DNA from: a virus
DNA: 38,953 nt
Strand: one strand, 5' to 3'
Virus record (IMG/VR): IMGVR_UViG_3300017963_000459
Span: 1 to 38,953 of that record
The notes beneath the pieces were generated by a model, which was not told where the DNA came from, ran no database searches, and worked only from the letters and a program-made list of their open reading frames with translations. A program made the translations under genes and the position numbers. Of this stretch, positions 24,206 through 30,927 are shown piece by piece. Positions within the stretch are counted from its first letter, which is position 1; each line of letters starts with the position of its first letter.

Positions 24206-24532
24206 CTATATTGCGTTTACAGCTTCAGAAAATGGACCAAATAATCCAGTCATGACATCAAGAAGCTCTCCCTTTTCTAACATTTTGTCGTATAACCCAA
24301 AGCAATCATCCTCTTCAGAATATACGACTGCGCAATGTGGGTCTTCTGGGTCAGTGATAACCCAGAAGTCTTTTTTTTCAATATAATTAAAATCAGTGAA
24401 CAAATTTATTTTATATGGTTCAATCTTAGCAGTTTGATACCAATCTTTCATGTTGCAAACATCATTAGTTATATTATGAATATCCATCTCAATTAGCTCT
24501 TGTATTCTTTCCTTAACTCTTGAATCTTCCAT
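24206..24532 (-). CDS. Acidic protein, candidate immunity protein
   Basis: A 108-aa, strongly acidic protein starting 3 nt after the stop of the secreted toxin-like gene (24536-25729), with AAGGAT before ATG. The pattern is helix, then strands with Trp/Phe and Asp-Pro-Glu-Asp-Pro turns, then a helix (EKGELLDVMTGLFGPFSEAV). Small acidic proteins encoded directly after a polymorphic toxin are usually immunity proteins that block the toxin's active site. I cannot place it in a named immunity family. If the upstream gene is not a toxin, this may be an unrelated early protein or a lysis regulator, since the endolysin follows 7 nt later. Confidence 0.55.
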   Translation of the reverse strand: MEDSRVKERIQELIEMDIHNITNDVCNMKDWYQTAKIEPYKINLFTDFNYIEKKDFWVITDPEDPHCAVVYSEEDDCFGLYDKMLEKGELLDVMTGLFGPFSEAVNAI

Positions 24533-24535
24533 TTT

Positions 24536-25729
24536 TTATCCTTGTGGGTATACTCTATGTGTCTTAACAACACTCTTCGCATCCTTCCATTTTGAACCAT
24601 TAAATTCTTGAAAATGAGCGTGTGGTATTTCGTTACTTTGAATACTTTTTATGTCTACTCTAAACTTGCGTTTACCATCTTTTGACAAAAGGACTAAGTC
24701 ATTATGCCTATTATGTATCATTCTAGCATCTTTCCCTATCCAAGACACGATATCATCTGCGGCATTTTTGATAGTATTTACTACGCCTTTGACTTCTTTA
24801 AGTCCAGCATGTCCTGTCTCTGAGACTTGTTTCATTTCATTGAAAAATTCTTTGCCATTTATTTTCAGTTTATATAATACCTGCGAGACTCTAGATAACG
24901 AGTCACTCCCAAGTCTATAACCTGCTCTTCCAAAGTAGACGACAGTGTCTACCACACCGGTCATCATAAACTCTCTAGCTAGAACTTTCACACCTTTATA
25001 TGTTAACTTCCCCACAAGGTAGGTCATACCAGCATAGGCAAACAAGTCTTCTGGATACGTGTTCTCTAACCCTGGCTCTTGATAGATACCATGCATGCTA
25101 TTCCCACCTTGGGTCATTTTGAGTACACCTTCTTTACCTATTGATTTCAAATAATCATTAAATAAAACTAACTCTTTTTGTTTAGGAACTATTTCCTCAA
25201 GTGACTTATTAATTACTGGAATTGCTTGGGCCGCATTAGTTGGGTCCTCTAACATCTTATGAGAGTTTGCATCAAGGACTAATTCCTCGTCGCTATACTC
25301 ATCTCTAAGTGCTTCCTGTAATTTAAGATCAACACTGGCAAAGGTTTTTAAATCGCCAGCACCCATATCTCGAATAATTGCCATCCTGCTTTCATAATTG
25401 TTTCTATAGTAATCTCTAAATTCAGGAATTCTTTGATGTCCAAAGTAAACCTTACTATCCAAAGAATTATAACTAAACCACTCGTCATCATTCCCTTCGG
25501 CAATAGTGACATGTGCACCTGTTACAGTTTCAATTGGATCAATTACAACATCCTCTACAGTGTCGGATATAAGATCGCAAACTCCATCCAAAAATTTTCT
25601 AACGTTATCATACACGACTCTTTGCATGAACCCATCTCGTCCAGTAATCTTAAACTTCCAAGCATAGGTATTAGCTGACGCTAACGATAGACATAATAAA
25701 AACATAATTAAATACGGTTTTAATTTCAA
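24536..25729 (-). CDS. Secreted protein with polymorphic-toxin-like C-terminus
   Basis: A 397-aa protein starting at TTG 25729, chosen because AGGAG lies 5 nt upstream and because it opens a clean signal peptide: MKLK, then a hydrophobic core (PYLIMFLLCLSLASA, about 5-20), with a likely cleavage site near residues 22-23. The middle is a mixed helical region. A hydrophobic stretch lies at about 246-285. The last about 75 residues read like toxin modules at the end of bacterial polymorphic toxins: W-(I/L)-GK-D-A-x-x-I, then LLSKDGKRKFRVDI, then PHAH, then NGSKWKDA, then RVYP. It recalls the Ntox24-type domains, from memory. It could be exported by Sec. An acidic gene follows in the immunity position. 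A lysis-related exported protein is the alternative. Confidence 0.6.
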   Translation of the reverse strand: MKLKPYLIMFLLCLSLASANTYAWKFKITGRDGFMQRVVYDNVRKFLDGVCDLISDTVEDVVIDPIETVTGAHVTIAEGNDDEWFSYNSLDSKVYFGHQRIPEFRDYYRNNYESRMAIIRDMGAGDLKTFASVDLKLQEALRDEYSDEELVLDANSHKMLEDPTNAAQAIPVINKSLEEIVPKQKELVLFNDYLKSIGKEGVLKMTQGGNSMHGIYQEPGLENTYPEDLFAYAGMTYLVGKLTYKGVKVLAREFMMTGVVDTVVYFGRAGYRLGSDSLSRVSQVLYKLKINGKEFFNEMKQVSETGHAGLKEVKGVVNTIKNAADDIVSWIGKDARMIHNRHNDLVLLSKDGKRKFRVDIKSIQSNEIPHAHFQEFNGSKWKDAKSVVKTHRVYPQG

Positions 25730-25741
25730 GGTAACTCCTAA

Positions 25742-25872
25742 ATGTTTTATAGGGGGGGGACAGCTTTCACTGCCCCTGTAAACGAGATACAACTGATCTA
25801 TATTCGGAGGTCGTAGTTCACGAAAATGATCAGTTGATAACTCATACTCTTATACTAGATCACAACTGTCAA
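25742..25872 (-). promoter_or_regulatory. Leader region of the secreted-protein gene
   Basis: This gap between two leftward genes holds TTGACA (minus strand, 25872-25867, a possible -35 element with no good -10), a 9-bp inverted repeat (CAACTGATC at 25790-25798 and GATCAGTTG at 25828-25836, 29 nt apart) and a hairpin around a run of eight G residues on the plus strand (25752-25759; minus strand GGGGCAG with CTGTCCCC). The hairpin ends about 10 nt before the ribosome-binding site. The gene may have its own controlled promoter. Confidence 0.45.
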
Positions 25873-26078
25873 CTATTTTTTTCAAGTATATCATCTCTGA
25901 TATTATTCAAGCATTTTCTTGCTTGATCAAACAAATCTTCATTAGGACATTGTAATATTAAGTTGCTGAAAGATTCCAGCCACATCATGTCACGACCATG
26001 ATTTAATACTGTAGACATTTGTTCATCGCTTAGTTCATTGAGAATTCTGTTAACCTTTTCTTCACGTGTTTCTTTCAT
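25869..26078 (-). CDS. Small hypothetical protein
   Basis: A 69-aa leftward, helical and acidic protein with AAGGAG before ATG. No family is recognised. It starts MKETREEKVNRILNELSDEQ, so a leading coiled-coil is possible, and it continues with two Cys residues. It belongs to the early leftward operon next to 26089-26289. Confidence 0.6.
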   Translation of the reverse strand: MKETREEKVNRILNELSDEQMSTVLNHGRDMMWLESFSNLILQCPNEDLFDQARKCLNNIRDDILEKNS

Positions 26079-26088
26079 GATGCACTCC

Positions 26089-26289
26089 TTATAAAAGTCC
26101 TAAGTATATTGAATTGTTTTCAAATTGTTCTCTAACAAAAGATGTTTCAAGAGGAGGGAGGTCTTCGGAAATCTCCGCTTCCACTTCTGTAATATGACCC
26201 TGTTCAGTAGTTGTCAGTGAAAGAATAATTATTGTATCTAGTGAAAAGCAATAAAAAACACCGTCTTTTGCCTTTTCTGTAACTTCCAT
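26089..26289 (-). CDS. Small hypothetical protein
   Basis: A 66-aa leftward protein with GGAG 7 nt before ATG. The sequence is strand-rich with an acidic C-terminal half (EVEAEISEDLPPLE). No motif is recognised. Small acidic early proteins of this type sometimes mimic DNA or block host factors, but nothing here proves it. It is tightly packed between its neighbours. Confidence 0.6.
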   Translation of the reverse strand: MEVTEKAKDGVFYCFSLDTIIILSLTTTEQGHITEVEAEISEDLPPLETSFVREQFENNSIYLGLL

Positions 26290-26291
26290 AC

Positions 26292-26450
26292 TTAATCTCC
26301 AAATCTAAATGCTAATATATCTAATGCATAATCAAGCTCTTCCTTGGTCGTCGTGACAAGACTACACTTATTGCAAACTAACCCATCAAACCTTGATGAA
26401 CAGATTTCACACGTATCCCACATCTCGTCAGAATGGTACATCGATGTCAT
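26292..26450 (-). CDS. Small Cys-rich zinc-binding-like protein
   Basis: A roughly 52-aa leftward protein with two Cys pairs (CEICSSRFDGLVCNKC) that look like a zinc ribbon, followed by an acidic helix (KEELDYALDIL). The start is uncertain: ATG 26450, 26441 or 26423 are all in frame, and none has an ideal ribosome-binding site. The first two overlap the end of the SSB gene, which suggests coupling to it. A longer frame to 26558 is an overlap with SSB and is not used. Likely a DNA- or protein-binding accessory protein. Confidence 0.55.
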   Translation of the reverse strand: MTSMYHSDEMWDTCEICSSRFDGLVCNKCSLVTTTKEELDYALDILAFRFGD

Positions 26451-26847
26451 CCCATTCAGACTTGACTCGTTTTTCAAGTTTTCCATAGTTTCCCTCTTTA
26501 CTAGGTTCGGTGTCTTGCGCTGTATTCGAAGATGGCACAAATTGGACTCTTTCACCAATTATGTCCATGGAGTAAATTTTGACACCTTCCTTGTTGGTAT
26601 AATTATTTGTTGCCAACTTCCCTTCGACGGAAGCGATTCTCCCTTTGTCCAAATATTTACCACAGTTTTCAGCATTTTTTCCGAATACTTTTACAGTAAC
26701 CCAGTCAGTCTGATCGACGTACTCATCACCTTGTTTACGTTTAGAGTTTAATGCTAGGCGTAGTTCACCACACGCTGTACCATTTGTTGAATGTCTTATT
26801 TCAGGTTTTTTACCTAGTCTTCCTAGTAGTATAACTTTATTGATCAT
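26428..26847 (-). CDS. ssb: Single-stranded DNA-binding protein
   Basis: A 139-aa SSB. It opens MINKVILLGRLGKKPEIRHS, the standard OB-fold start, has aromatic strands such as DWVTVKVFGKNAENCGKYLDKG, then a disordered linker and the acidic tail ending DDIDVPF, which recruits replication and repair proteins. ATG 26847 is chosen on homology pattern and AAGGA upstream; longer in-frame starts are not needed. It works with the ERF annealing protein nearby in phage replication and recombination. The acidic tail is intact. Confidence 0.95.
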   Translation of the reverse strand: MINKVILLGRLGKKPEIRHSTNGTACGELRLALNSKRKQGDEYVDQTDWVTVKVFGKNAENCGKYLDKGRIASVEGKLATNNYTNKEGVKIYSMDIIGERVQFVPSSNTAQDTEPSKEGNYGKLEKRVKSEWDDIDVPF

Positions 26848-27094
26848 TGTTTTTTTCCTTATTATTTTCAGAACTATTACAGTATCCCTCAACATATATT
26901 TCCTCGTCAAGGTGACCATTTTTCGTTTTCAACTCTGTGCTACAACAACCATCGGTATCGAAAGGAATCTTTGTTCCATCTTCTTTGACTAAGAAAAGTT
27001 GTGTATCGTTTTCATCGTCAAAGCTATTAAAATTCGAAGCTGTGATTATAAAACGACTATGTGTTGGCATTACAAATTTATTGGATTTAGTCAT
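26837..27094 (-). CDS. Hypothetical protein upstream of SSB
   Basis: An 85-aa leftward protein overlapping the SSB start by 11 bp. It is beta-prone in the first half (HSRFIITASNFNSFDDENDT) and acidic and Asn-rich at the end, with three Cys residues. AGGA lies before ATG. No family is recognised. The overlap suggests translational coupling to SSB. Confidence 0.6.
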   Translation of the reverse strand: MTKSNKFVMPTHSRFIITASNFNSFDDENDTQLFLVKEDGTKIPFDTDGCCSTELKTKNGHLDEEIYVEGYCNSSENNKEKNNDQ

Positions 27095-27135
27095 TATCGT
27101 TTAATCCTATTTTTATTAAGTTGCCGCTCCCATTA

Positions 27136-27726
27136 TTAAACTAAGGTCAGGCTGTTTTCGTTTGTTGTTTCCTCTGGACAAAATGTTGGAACTTCTTTTT
27201 TTGTAATTGTTAATTCAGCACGTGGATCATCGTAAAGTCTCAAACGGCTACCAGAGGTTGTCATCAACCGTATACTTAAAGAAAACCCTAAGCACTTAAG
27301 TATTTTGATAACATCTAGATCCATACTTATACTTACTCCTGTGGAGTTTTTTGTCATTTCAAAGTATTCACGAGGGTCACCAATTATATCGTTGCCACTA
27401 AAGAAACCCCCAATCAAGGGAGAGTTGTCCATTGTTTCGCCTCGAAGAGAGAGCTTTGCATTTAAGTGAAACAGCACGTGCGAAGGCAGCGCAATATACG
27501 GTCTAAACCTCTTCTCTACTCTTTCTGCACCAACCCCCCCAGGCTTCATTATTCGATCAAAGTCTACAATGCACCAACGATAGTTCACTAAAGGTTTATG
27601 TCTGGTACTACGTATATATGTTTTTTCTGAGACACTTCCCCAGCCAAAGGGATCATCGCCTTGCTTGTCCTTTTCGTATTCCCACCCGAAATGATTGTTG
27701 TCTTCTTTTGTTTCATTTTTATACAT
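27136..27726 (-). CDS. Hypothetical early protein
   Basis: A 196-aa leftward protein with AAGGAG before ATG. Three Trp-containing acidic motifs (HFGWEYEKD, DPFGWGSVS) stand in the N-terminal 35 residues, followed by a beta-rich body. I do not recognise it. It lies between the ERF gene and the SSB group, so a role in replication or recombination is the first guess. Confidence 0.6.
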   Translation of the reverse strand: MYKNETKEDNNHFGWEYEKDKQGDDPFGWGSVSEKTYIRSTRHKPLVNYRWCIVDFDRIMKPGGVGAERVEKRFRPYIALPSHVLFHLNAKLSLRGETMDNSPLIGGFFSGNDIIGDPREYFEMTKNSTGVSISMDLDVIKILKCLGFSLSIRLMTTSGSRLRLYDDPRAELTITKKEVPTFCPEETTNENSLTLV

Positions 27727-27738
27727 CGAATACTCCTT

Positions 27739-28341
27739 TTAAATAACCCCAAAGTCATGGTTACTCAAAAAAGCAATCATCTCTTCCAGGTCTTCGTCGC
27801 TTCTGTCTTTTAAATCTTGCAAACTATCAATACCCATTGCCTTGCAGATTTCAGATATCTTGTCTTTGTCTTTGTACCCATTAGTCCTGTGACCAATTTC
27901 GTCTCTTAGTTTGTCTTTGGGTGTAGTTTTTACTGGTCTTGGTGGCAAGGCATCGGCGTCTTTGTTATCATCTATAAGTAACAACCCATTCAATGCATAC
28001 TTCCGAGCGTAGCTAGATGTTGACCCGGTGAGTTGACTCTCGTCCATACCTTTTTTACTTAATGGTTCTCGTGCATAAGCAGACACACTTGTATATTCCC
28101 ATTCACTGAGAGATTTTGAATTAAGTGAAGGCTTTTTACTTTTAAAAGTGGCCGTTGCTTTTATGTAGTAACGATCACCTATGTGAACAAGCTCGTCGCT
28201 TATGAGTATGATAGAGTCTCCCAGCAATGGTTTAACTGCCTCAAGGATGTCTTCGCAGTTTCTGTAATGATATTTTCCAAAGGCATTGAATTGGCCTTTT
28301 GGTGCTTTAAGTGCTTTTTGTATCTCGCTTAATGAAGTCAT
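27739..28341 (-). CDS. erf: ERF-family single-strand annealing protein
   Basis: A 200-aa protein with the ERF superfamily pattern: a helical N-terminus (residues about 1-40, FGKYHYRNCEDILEAVKP), central strands, the hallmark GSTSSYARKYALNGLLLI followed by an acidic DDNKDAD at about 106-130, and a helical C-terminal part. ERF proteins anneal complementary single strands and promote recombination-dependent replication and circularisation. It works with the nearby SSB and RusA. AGGAGG lies before ATG. The family usually has about 200 residues, so it seems complete. Confidence 0.9.
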   Translation of the reverse strand: MTSLSEIQKALKAPKGQFNAFGKYHYRNCEDILEAVKPLLGDSIILISDELVHIGDRYYIKATATFKSKKPSLNSKSLSEWEYTSVSAYAREPLSKKGMDESQLTGSTSSYARKYALNGLLLIDDNKDADALPPRPVKTTPKDKLRDEIGHRTNGYKDKDKISEICKAMGIDSLQDLKDRSDEDLEEMIAFLSNHDFGVI

Positions 28342-28353
28342 TTAGTTTGCCTC

Positions 28354-28578
28354 CTACTTTTCTTCTTTAATTTTTCCCTTTTTATATGCTTTGTAGTTTA
28401 TGCTCAACTCTTTGCATATTTTCTCTTCACAGCCATCCTTAAGCTTGACCCATCCATTGATGTATTGGTTAAGTGTAGCAAAATTAATCTTTAGTTTTTT
28501 TGCCAATTCTTTTTGAGAGATATCTCTTTTAATTAAAAGTATTTTTAACTCCACTTTTCTTTTGTCTAAGTCTTCCAT
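28354..28578 (-). CDS. Cro/CI-type HTH regulator
   Basis: A 74-aa protein with an XRE-type helix-turn-helix at about residues 20-43 (SQKELAKKLKINFATLNQYI), a Lys-rich C-terminus and nothing else, like a small Cro. It is the first gene of the leftward early operon, next to the divergent control region with a perfect palindrome. It probably regulates its own and the rightward replication promoter. No integrase is present, so a lysogeny switch is not implied. AAGG precedes ATG. Confidence 0.8.
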   Translation of the reverse strand: MEDLDKRKVELKILLIKRDISQKELAKKLKINFATLNQYINGWVKLKDGCEEKICKELSINYKAYKKGKIKEEK

Positions 28579-28820
28579 TTAACAACCTTTGTTTATGATA
28601 TAGTAATAGATACATATATATTATAACAAGAAAACATAGTATTAGATGTAATTTAATAAATAATTATTTAAGAATGACACTAAGTGTCAATGAGATAGAA
28701 AACTTAACAAAAAGTATTAGATTTTATTTATAATTAGGGTAGAATATTTTTGAATAATTATAACTTTTAAAAATTAAGAGGAGTGAACTTCAACTAACTC
28801 CTCTTAATATAAGGAACTTC
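28579..28820. promoter_or_regulatory. Divergent early control region with operators
   Basis: The 242-bp, very A/T-rich gap between leftward and rightward early genes. A perfect palindrome TGACACT-A-AGTGTCA spans 28675-28689. The leftward promoter TTGACA (28690-28685) with AATAAT (28668-28663), 16 bp apart, overlaps it. AGTATTAGAT occurs at 28638-28647 and 28713-28722, with a near match (AGTAATAGAT) at about 28603. A rightward TATAAT candidate is at 28729-28734. A perfect 11-bp stem (28774-28784 with 28797-28807, 12-nt loop) lies before the rightward AAGGA (28811-28815). Confidence 0.7.
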
Positions 28821-29765
28821 ATGAATAAGACGATATCAGGCCTACCTACTAAAGTCAAGCAAGAAAACAAACTACCAAGCAATATAATTAGAGAGGACAG
28901 CAAAATAGTCATTTCACTAAGTGATCACTGGGAACTTGGATATTCCAGAATTATGAATTCTCTTTTTATTGACAAAACTCTGACATCAAACGAAATAAGG
29001 TTACTTGGAATAATGCTAACCTTTGGAAACTATCCAGGAAATAAGCCCAAGGCGATCTCTGTTTCATATATGCGCAAACTGTCAGGTCTCAGTAAAAACA
29101 CTGTAATGAACGCAATAAAAAAATTAAAAGAATTAGGACATATAAAGGAAGAGGTTCCCCCTGGACCCGAGCAATGTAGGTGTGTCACTATAACTTCACC
29201 TTATTTGTTTAGTGAAAATGCACGGGGGGTGGTTCAAAAAATGAACCAGGGGGTGGTTCAAAAAACAAACCCTAAAGAACTAACTATAAAAACAACTAAT
29301 CTCTGTGCGCACGCAAGACAGGCTTTGAACGAATTTCATTTAAAACATAGCGTATTAAGAAGAGAGATAACAGAATTAAATAAACTAATCAAAGAAGGGT
29401 ACAAAGAAGCCGAGCTAGTCGAAGCAATAAATGATCTAGCAAAGCATGGAACTCTTAATAACAAGCGCTGTGATAGGCCTATCGCCTATTTGGCGGCGGT
29501 TCCAATAAAAAAGATACTAGATAGAGCAAGGAAGAAAAAAGAGCCAGGTGAAGGAAATATGAGAGAAAAGAAGTTACTAGAAACAATTAGGGCAGCGGGG
29601 TCATGTGAAAGGAATTTTGTTGAGGCTTTTGACGAGCTAAATAATAACGAAAAGGATTTTGTTGAAAACCGATCCAATGCGCGCAGATTGGGATCTGCGC
29701 AAATTTGCGCAACAATAAAAGATATAAAACAATTTGCGTTTAGTAGAGGAGTTGATTTTATTTAG
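28821..29765 (+). CDS. Replication initiator with winged helix (lambda O-like)
   Basis: A 314-aa protein. Residues about 45-110 form a winged-helix DNA-binding domain (LTSNEIRLLGIML, then SVSYMRKLSGLSKNTVMNAI, then KLKELGHIKEE). The central repeat GVVQKMNQGVVQKTNP (about 136-151) is encoded by iteron-like DNA, as in lambda O-type genes where the origin lies inside the gene. The C-terminal half is helical and basic and may bind a helicase loader. With no phage polymerase, it should load host replisome proteins at this origin. AAGGA lies 5 nt before ATG. The lambda O comparison is by plan rather than sequence identity. Confidence 0.75.
   Translation: MNKTISGLPTKVKQENKLPSNIIREDSKIVISLSDHWELGYSRIMNSLFIDKTLTSNEIRLLGIMLTFGNYPGNKPKAISVSYMRKLSGLSKNTVMNAIKKLKELGHIKEEVPPGPEQCRCVTITSPYLFSENARGVVQKMNQGVVQKTNPKELTIKTTNLCAHARQALNEFHLKHSVLRREITELNKLIKEGYKEAELVEAINDLAKHGTLNNKRCDRPIAYLAAVPIKKILDRARKKKEPGEGNMREKKLLETIRAAGSCERNFVEAFDELNNNEKDFVENRSNARRLGSAQICATIKDIKQFAFSRGVDFI
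29225..29265 (+). repeat. Two 17-bp iterons inside the initiator gene, candidate origin
   Basis: GGGGGTGGTTCAAAAAA occurs at 29225-29241 and 29249-29265, exactly 24 bp apart, with GAACC in the spacer able to pair with GGTTC (29231-29235). They encode the 8-residue repeat in the initiator. A very A/T-rich stretch follows (about 29266-29300). Iterons plus A/T-rich DNA inside an initiator gene are typical of lambdoid-type origins. Confidence 0.6.
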
Positions 29766-29773
29766 GAGGTCGA

Positions 29774-29980
29774 TTGGATTGTAGATACTGTCAAGATACG
29801 GGTCAAATATCAGCTTGCTTAATAAGCGATCCAATTCAATGGTATTGTTTCAGATGTTTTTGTGACAAAGGAGAACAATATAATCCTGAACACTTTATAA
29901 AATGGGGCTCAAGATTCGAGTACAAATATATTCCAGAATATAGGGAACGATTAGGCGGGAAAAAACTTGCAGGTGTTTAA
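29774..29980 (+). CDS. Small zinc-ribbon-like protein
   Basis: A 68-aa protein starting at TTG 29774, 4 nt after AGGAGG (29764-29769). Cys pairs (MDCRYC, WYCFRCFC) indicate a zinc ribbon. The C-terminus is basic with KYIPEYRERLGGKK. Such small proteins directly after an initiator gene may help replication (loader-like) or bind nucleic acid. No family is recognised. The frame ends directly before a strong hairpin. Confidence 0.6.
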   Translation: MDCRYCQDTGQISACLISDPIQWYCFRCFCDKGEQYNPEHFIKWGSRFEYKYIPEYRERLGGKKLAGV

Positions 29981-29984
29981 AAAA

Positions 29985-30013
29985 GAACCAGGGCAAAGCG
30001 ATTACCCTGGTTC
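29985..30013 (+). terminator. Strong hairpin after the initiator operon
   Basis: GAACCAGGG (29985-29993) and CCCTGGTTC (30005-30013) make a perfect 9-bp stem with an 11-nt loop. A T-run (30023-30028) lies 9-10 nt further on, so it is a probable but not textbook terminator. It separates the initiator transcript from the RusA operon, which has its own promoter candidate. Confidence 0.55.
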
Positions 30014-30102
30014 CACCATCACTTTTTTCGTAACTATAGTTTAACAGTATTCTTGGGAACTTTGCAAGGGCCGACTTTTCAAAAATATATAAACCAAAGA
30101 CC

Positions 30103-30131
30103 TTTACAGAACAAAACTTGTCGAATAGTAT
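30103..30131 (+). promoter_or_regulatory. Candidate promoter for the RusA-methyltransferase operon
   Basis: TTTACA (30103-30108), 17 bp and TAGTAT (30126-30131) give a moderate sigma70-type promoter 26 bp before the RusA start. The rest of the 177-bp gap (29981-30157) contains the hairpin described separately and no other gene. Confidence 0.4.
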
Positions 30132-30157
30132 GTTTCTGAGTTTAAGAGAGGGTTTTT

Positions 30158-30526
30158 ATGAAAAGAGTCATTAGCTTAGACAGCATAAAGATGGAAAGTA
30201 TAAATCGGAAATACATTATCAGTAAATCTACTGGTAGGTTAGTACTCGATTCCAAATATCGCAATTTCAAAAAAAAACTAATTGATGCTTGTGAACCATA
30301 TGAAGACTTAGGTCCATATTCACTAATCATCCATATGGAGACATATCTTGACATAGATAACGTATTAAAGTGCATCTTAGATGCTGTAAATGAAAAGATA
30401 GGGAACGACAAAGACATCTTTGAGCTAAGAGTTTATAAAAAACCAATTAAACGAGGGCTGCCTGGCAGGCTGGACGTTTACATAGACTCTTTGGTTTCAA
30501 GGTGTAATCAAGTCAAAACTATTTAG
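30158..30526 (+). CDS. rusA: RusA-family Holliday junction resolvase
   Basis: A 122-aa endonuclease with the RusA signature D-x-D-N-x-x-K-x-x-L-D (YLDIDNVLKCILDAVNEKIG), giving candidate metal ligands Asp65, Asp67 and Asp84 or Asp86, and the usual following strand (DIFELRVYKKP). It resolves four-way junctions made during recombination or replication, making linear packaging substrates. Length fits RusA (about 120 residues). GAGAGGG precedes ATG. Confidence 0.9.
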   Translation: MKRVISLDSIKMESINRKYIISKSTGRLVLDSKYRNFKKKLIDACEPYEDLGPYSLIIHMETYLDIDNVLKCILDAVNEKIGNDKDIFELRVYKKPIKRGLPGRLDVYIDSLVSRCNQVKTI

Positions 30527-30539
30527 GAATAATAGAATT

Positions 30540-30773
30540 ATGGAGAGAGACAAGTTAGATATTTTGACCGAAATATTAGTCAATATTACTACATGGTCAC
30601 TAGAAGCAGATTCCGTGTTGGCACAACTAGCAAGCAAAGGACATATCAACATTAGCAACAAGAAGCGTATGGATTTTTTAAAACAAGCTCTTGAACAATT
30701 TAAGGAGTTGCGTGACAAACTTGTCGAAGAAAAAAGTGGTAGTAAAAAAAGAGAAAAGAAGAAAGAAGGTTAG
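30540..30773 (+). CDS. Small helical hypothetical protein
   Basis: A 77-aa helical protein with AGGAA 10 nt before ATG and a Lys-rich tail. Not recognised. Its last 62 bp overlap the start of the next frame (30712), a long overlap that suggests either translational coupling or that one of the two starts is wrong. Confidence 0.55.
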   Translation: MERDKLDILTEILVNITTWSLEADSVLAQLASKGHINISNKKRMDFLKQALEQFKELRDKLVEEKSGSKKREKKKEG

Positions 30774-30927
30774 TTCTACTAATTTTTTTCTTAACAGAGT
30801 CAGGCAAGCAATAAAAAAAGGTGTTGATGTAACAACCACCCATGCGTATTTGTTTGCGAACCCAAAAGAAAAGTTGGCAATAAAAAACATTATAAAGGAG
30901 CATGAAAGTAAAGCAAATGAATATTAA
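30712..30927 (+). CDS. Small basic hypothetical protein
   Basis: A 71-aa, very basic protein starting at GTG 30712, with AAGGAG 4 nt upstream (30702-30707). Earlier in-frame starts have no such site. It opens MTNLSKKKVVVKKEKRRKK and then has a helical body with Asn-Arg-Val-Arg. It overlaps the preceding gene by 62 bp and the ParB gene by 26 bp. The basic character suggests nucleic-acid binding. No family is recognised. Confidence 0.5.
   Translation: MTNLSKKKVVVKKEKRRKKVSSTNFFLNRVRQAIKKGVDVTTTHAYLFANPKEKLAIKNIIKEHESKANEY

Noticed and set aside
28354-28578. Evidence for a temperate phage with a CI repressor
   Set aside because: The HTH protein is small like Cro, and no integrase, excisionase, attachment site or partition gene was found.
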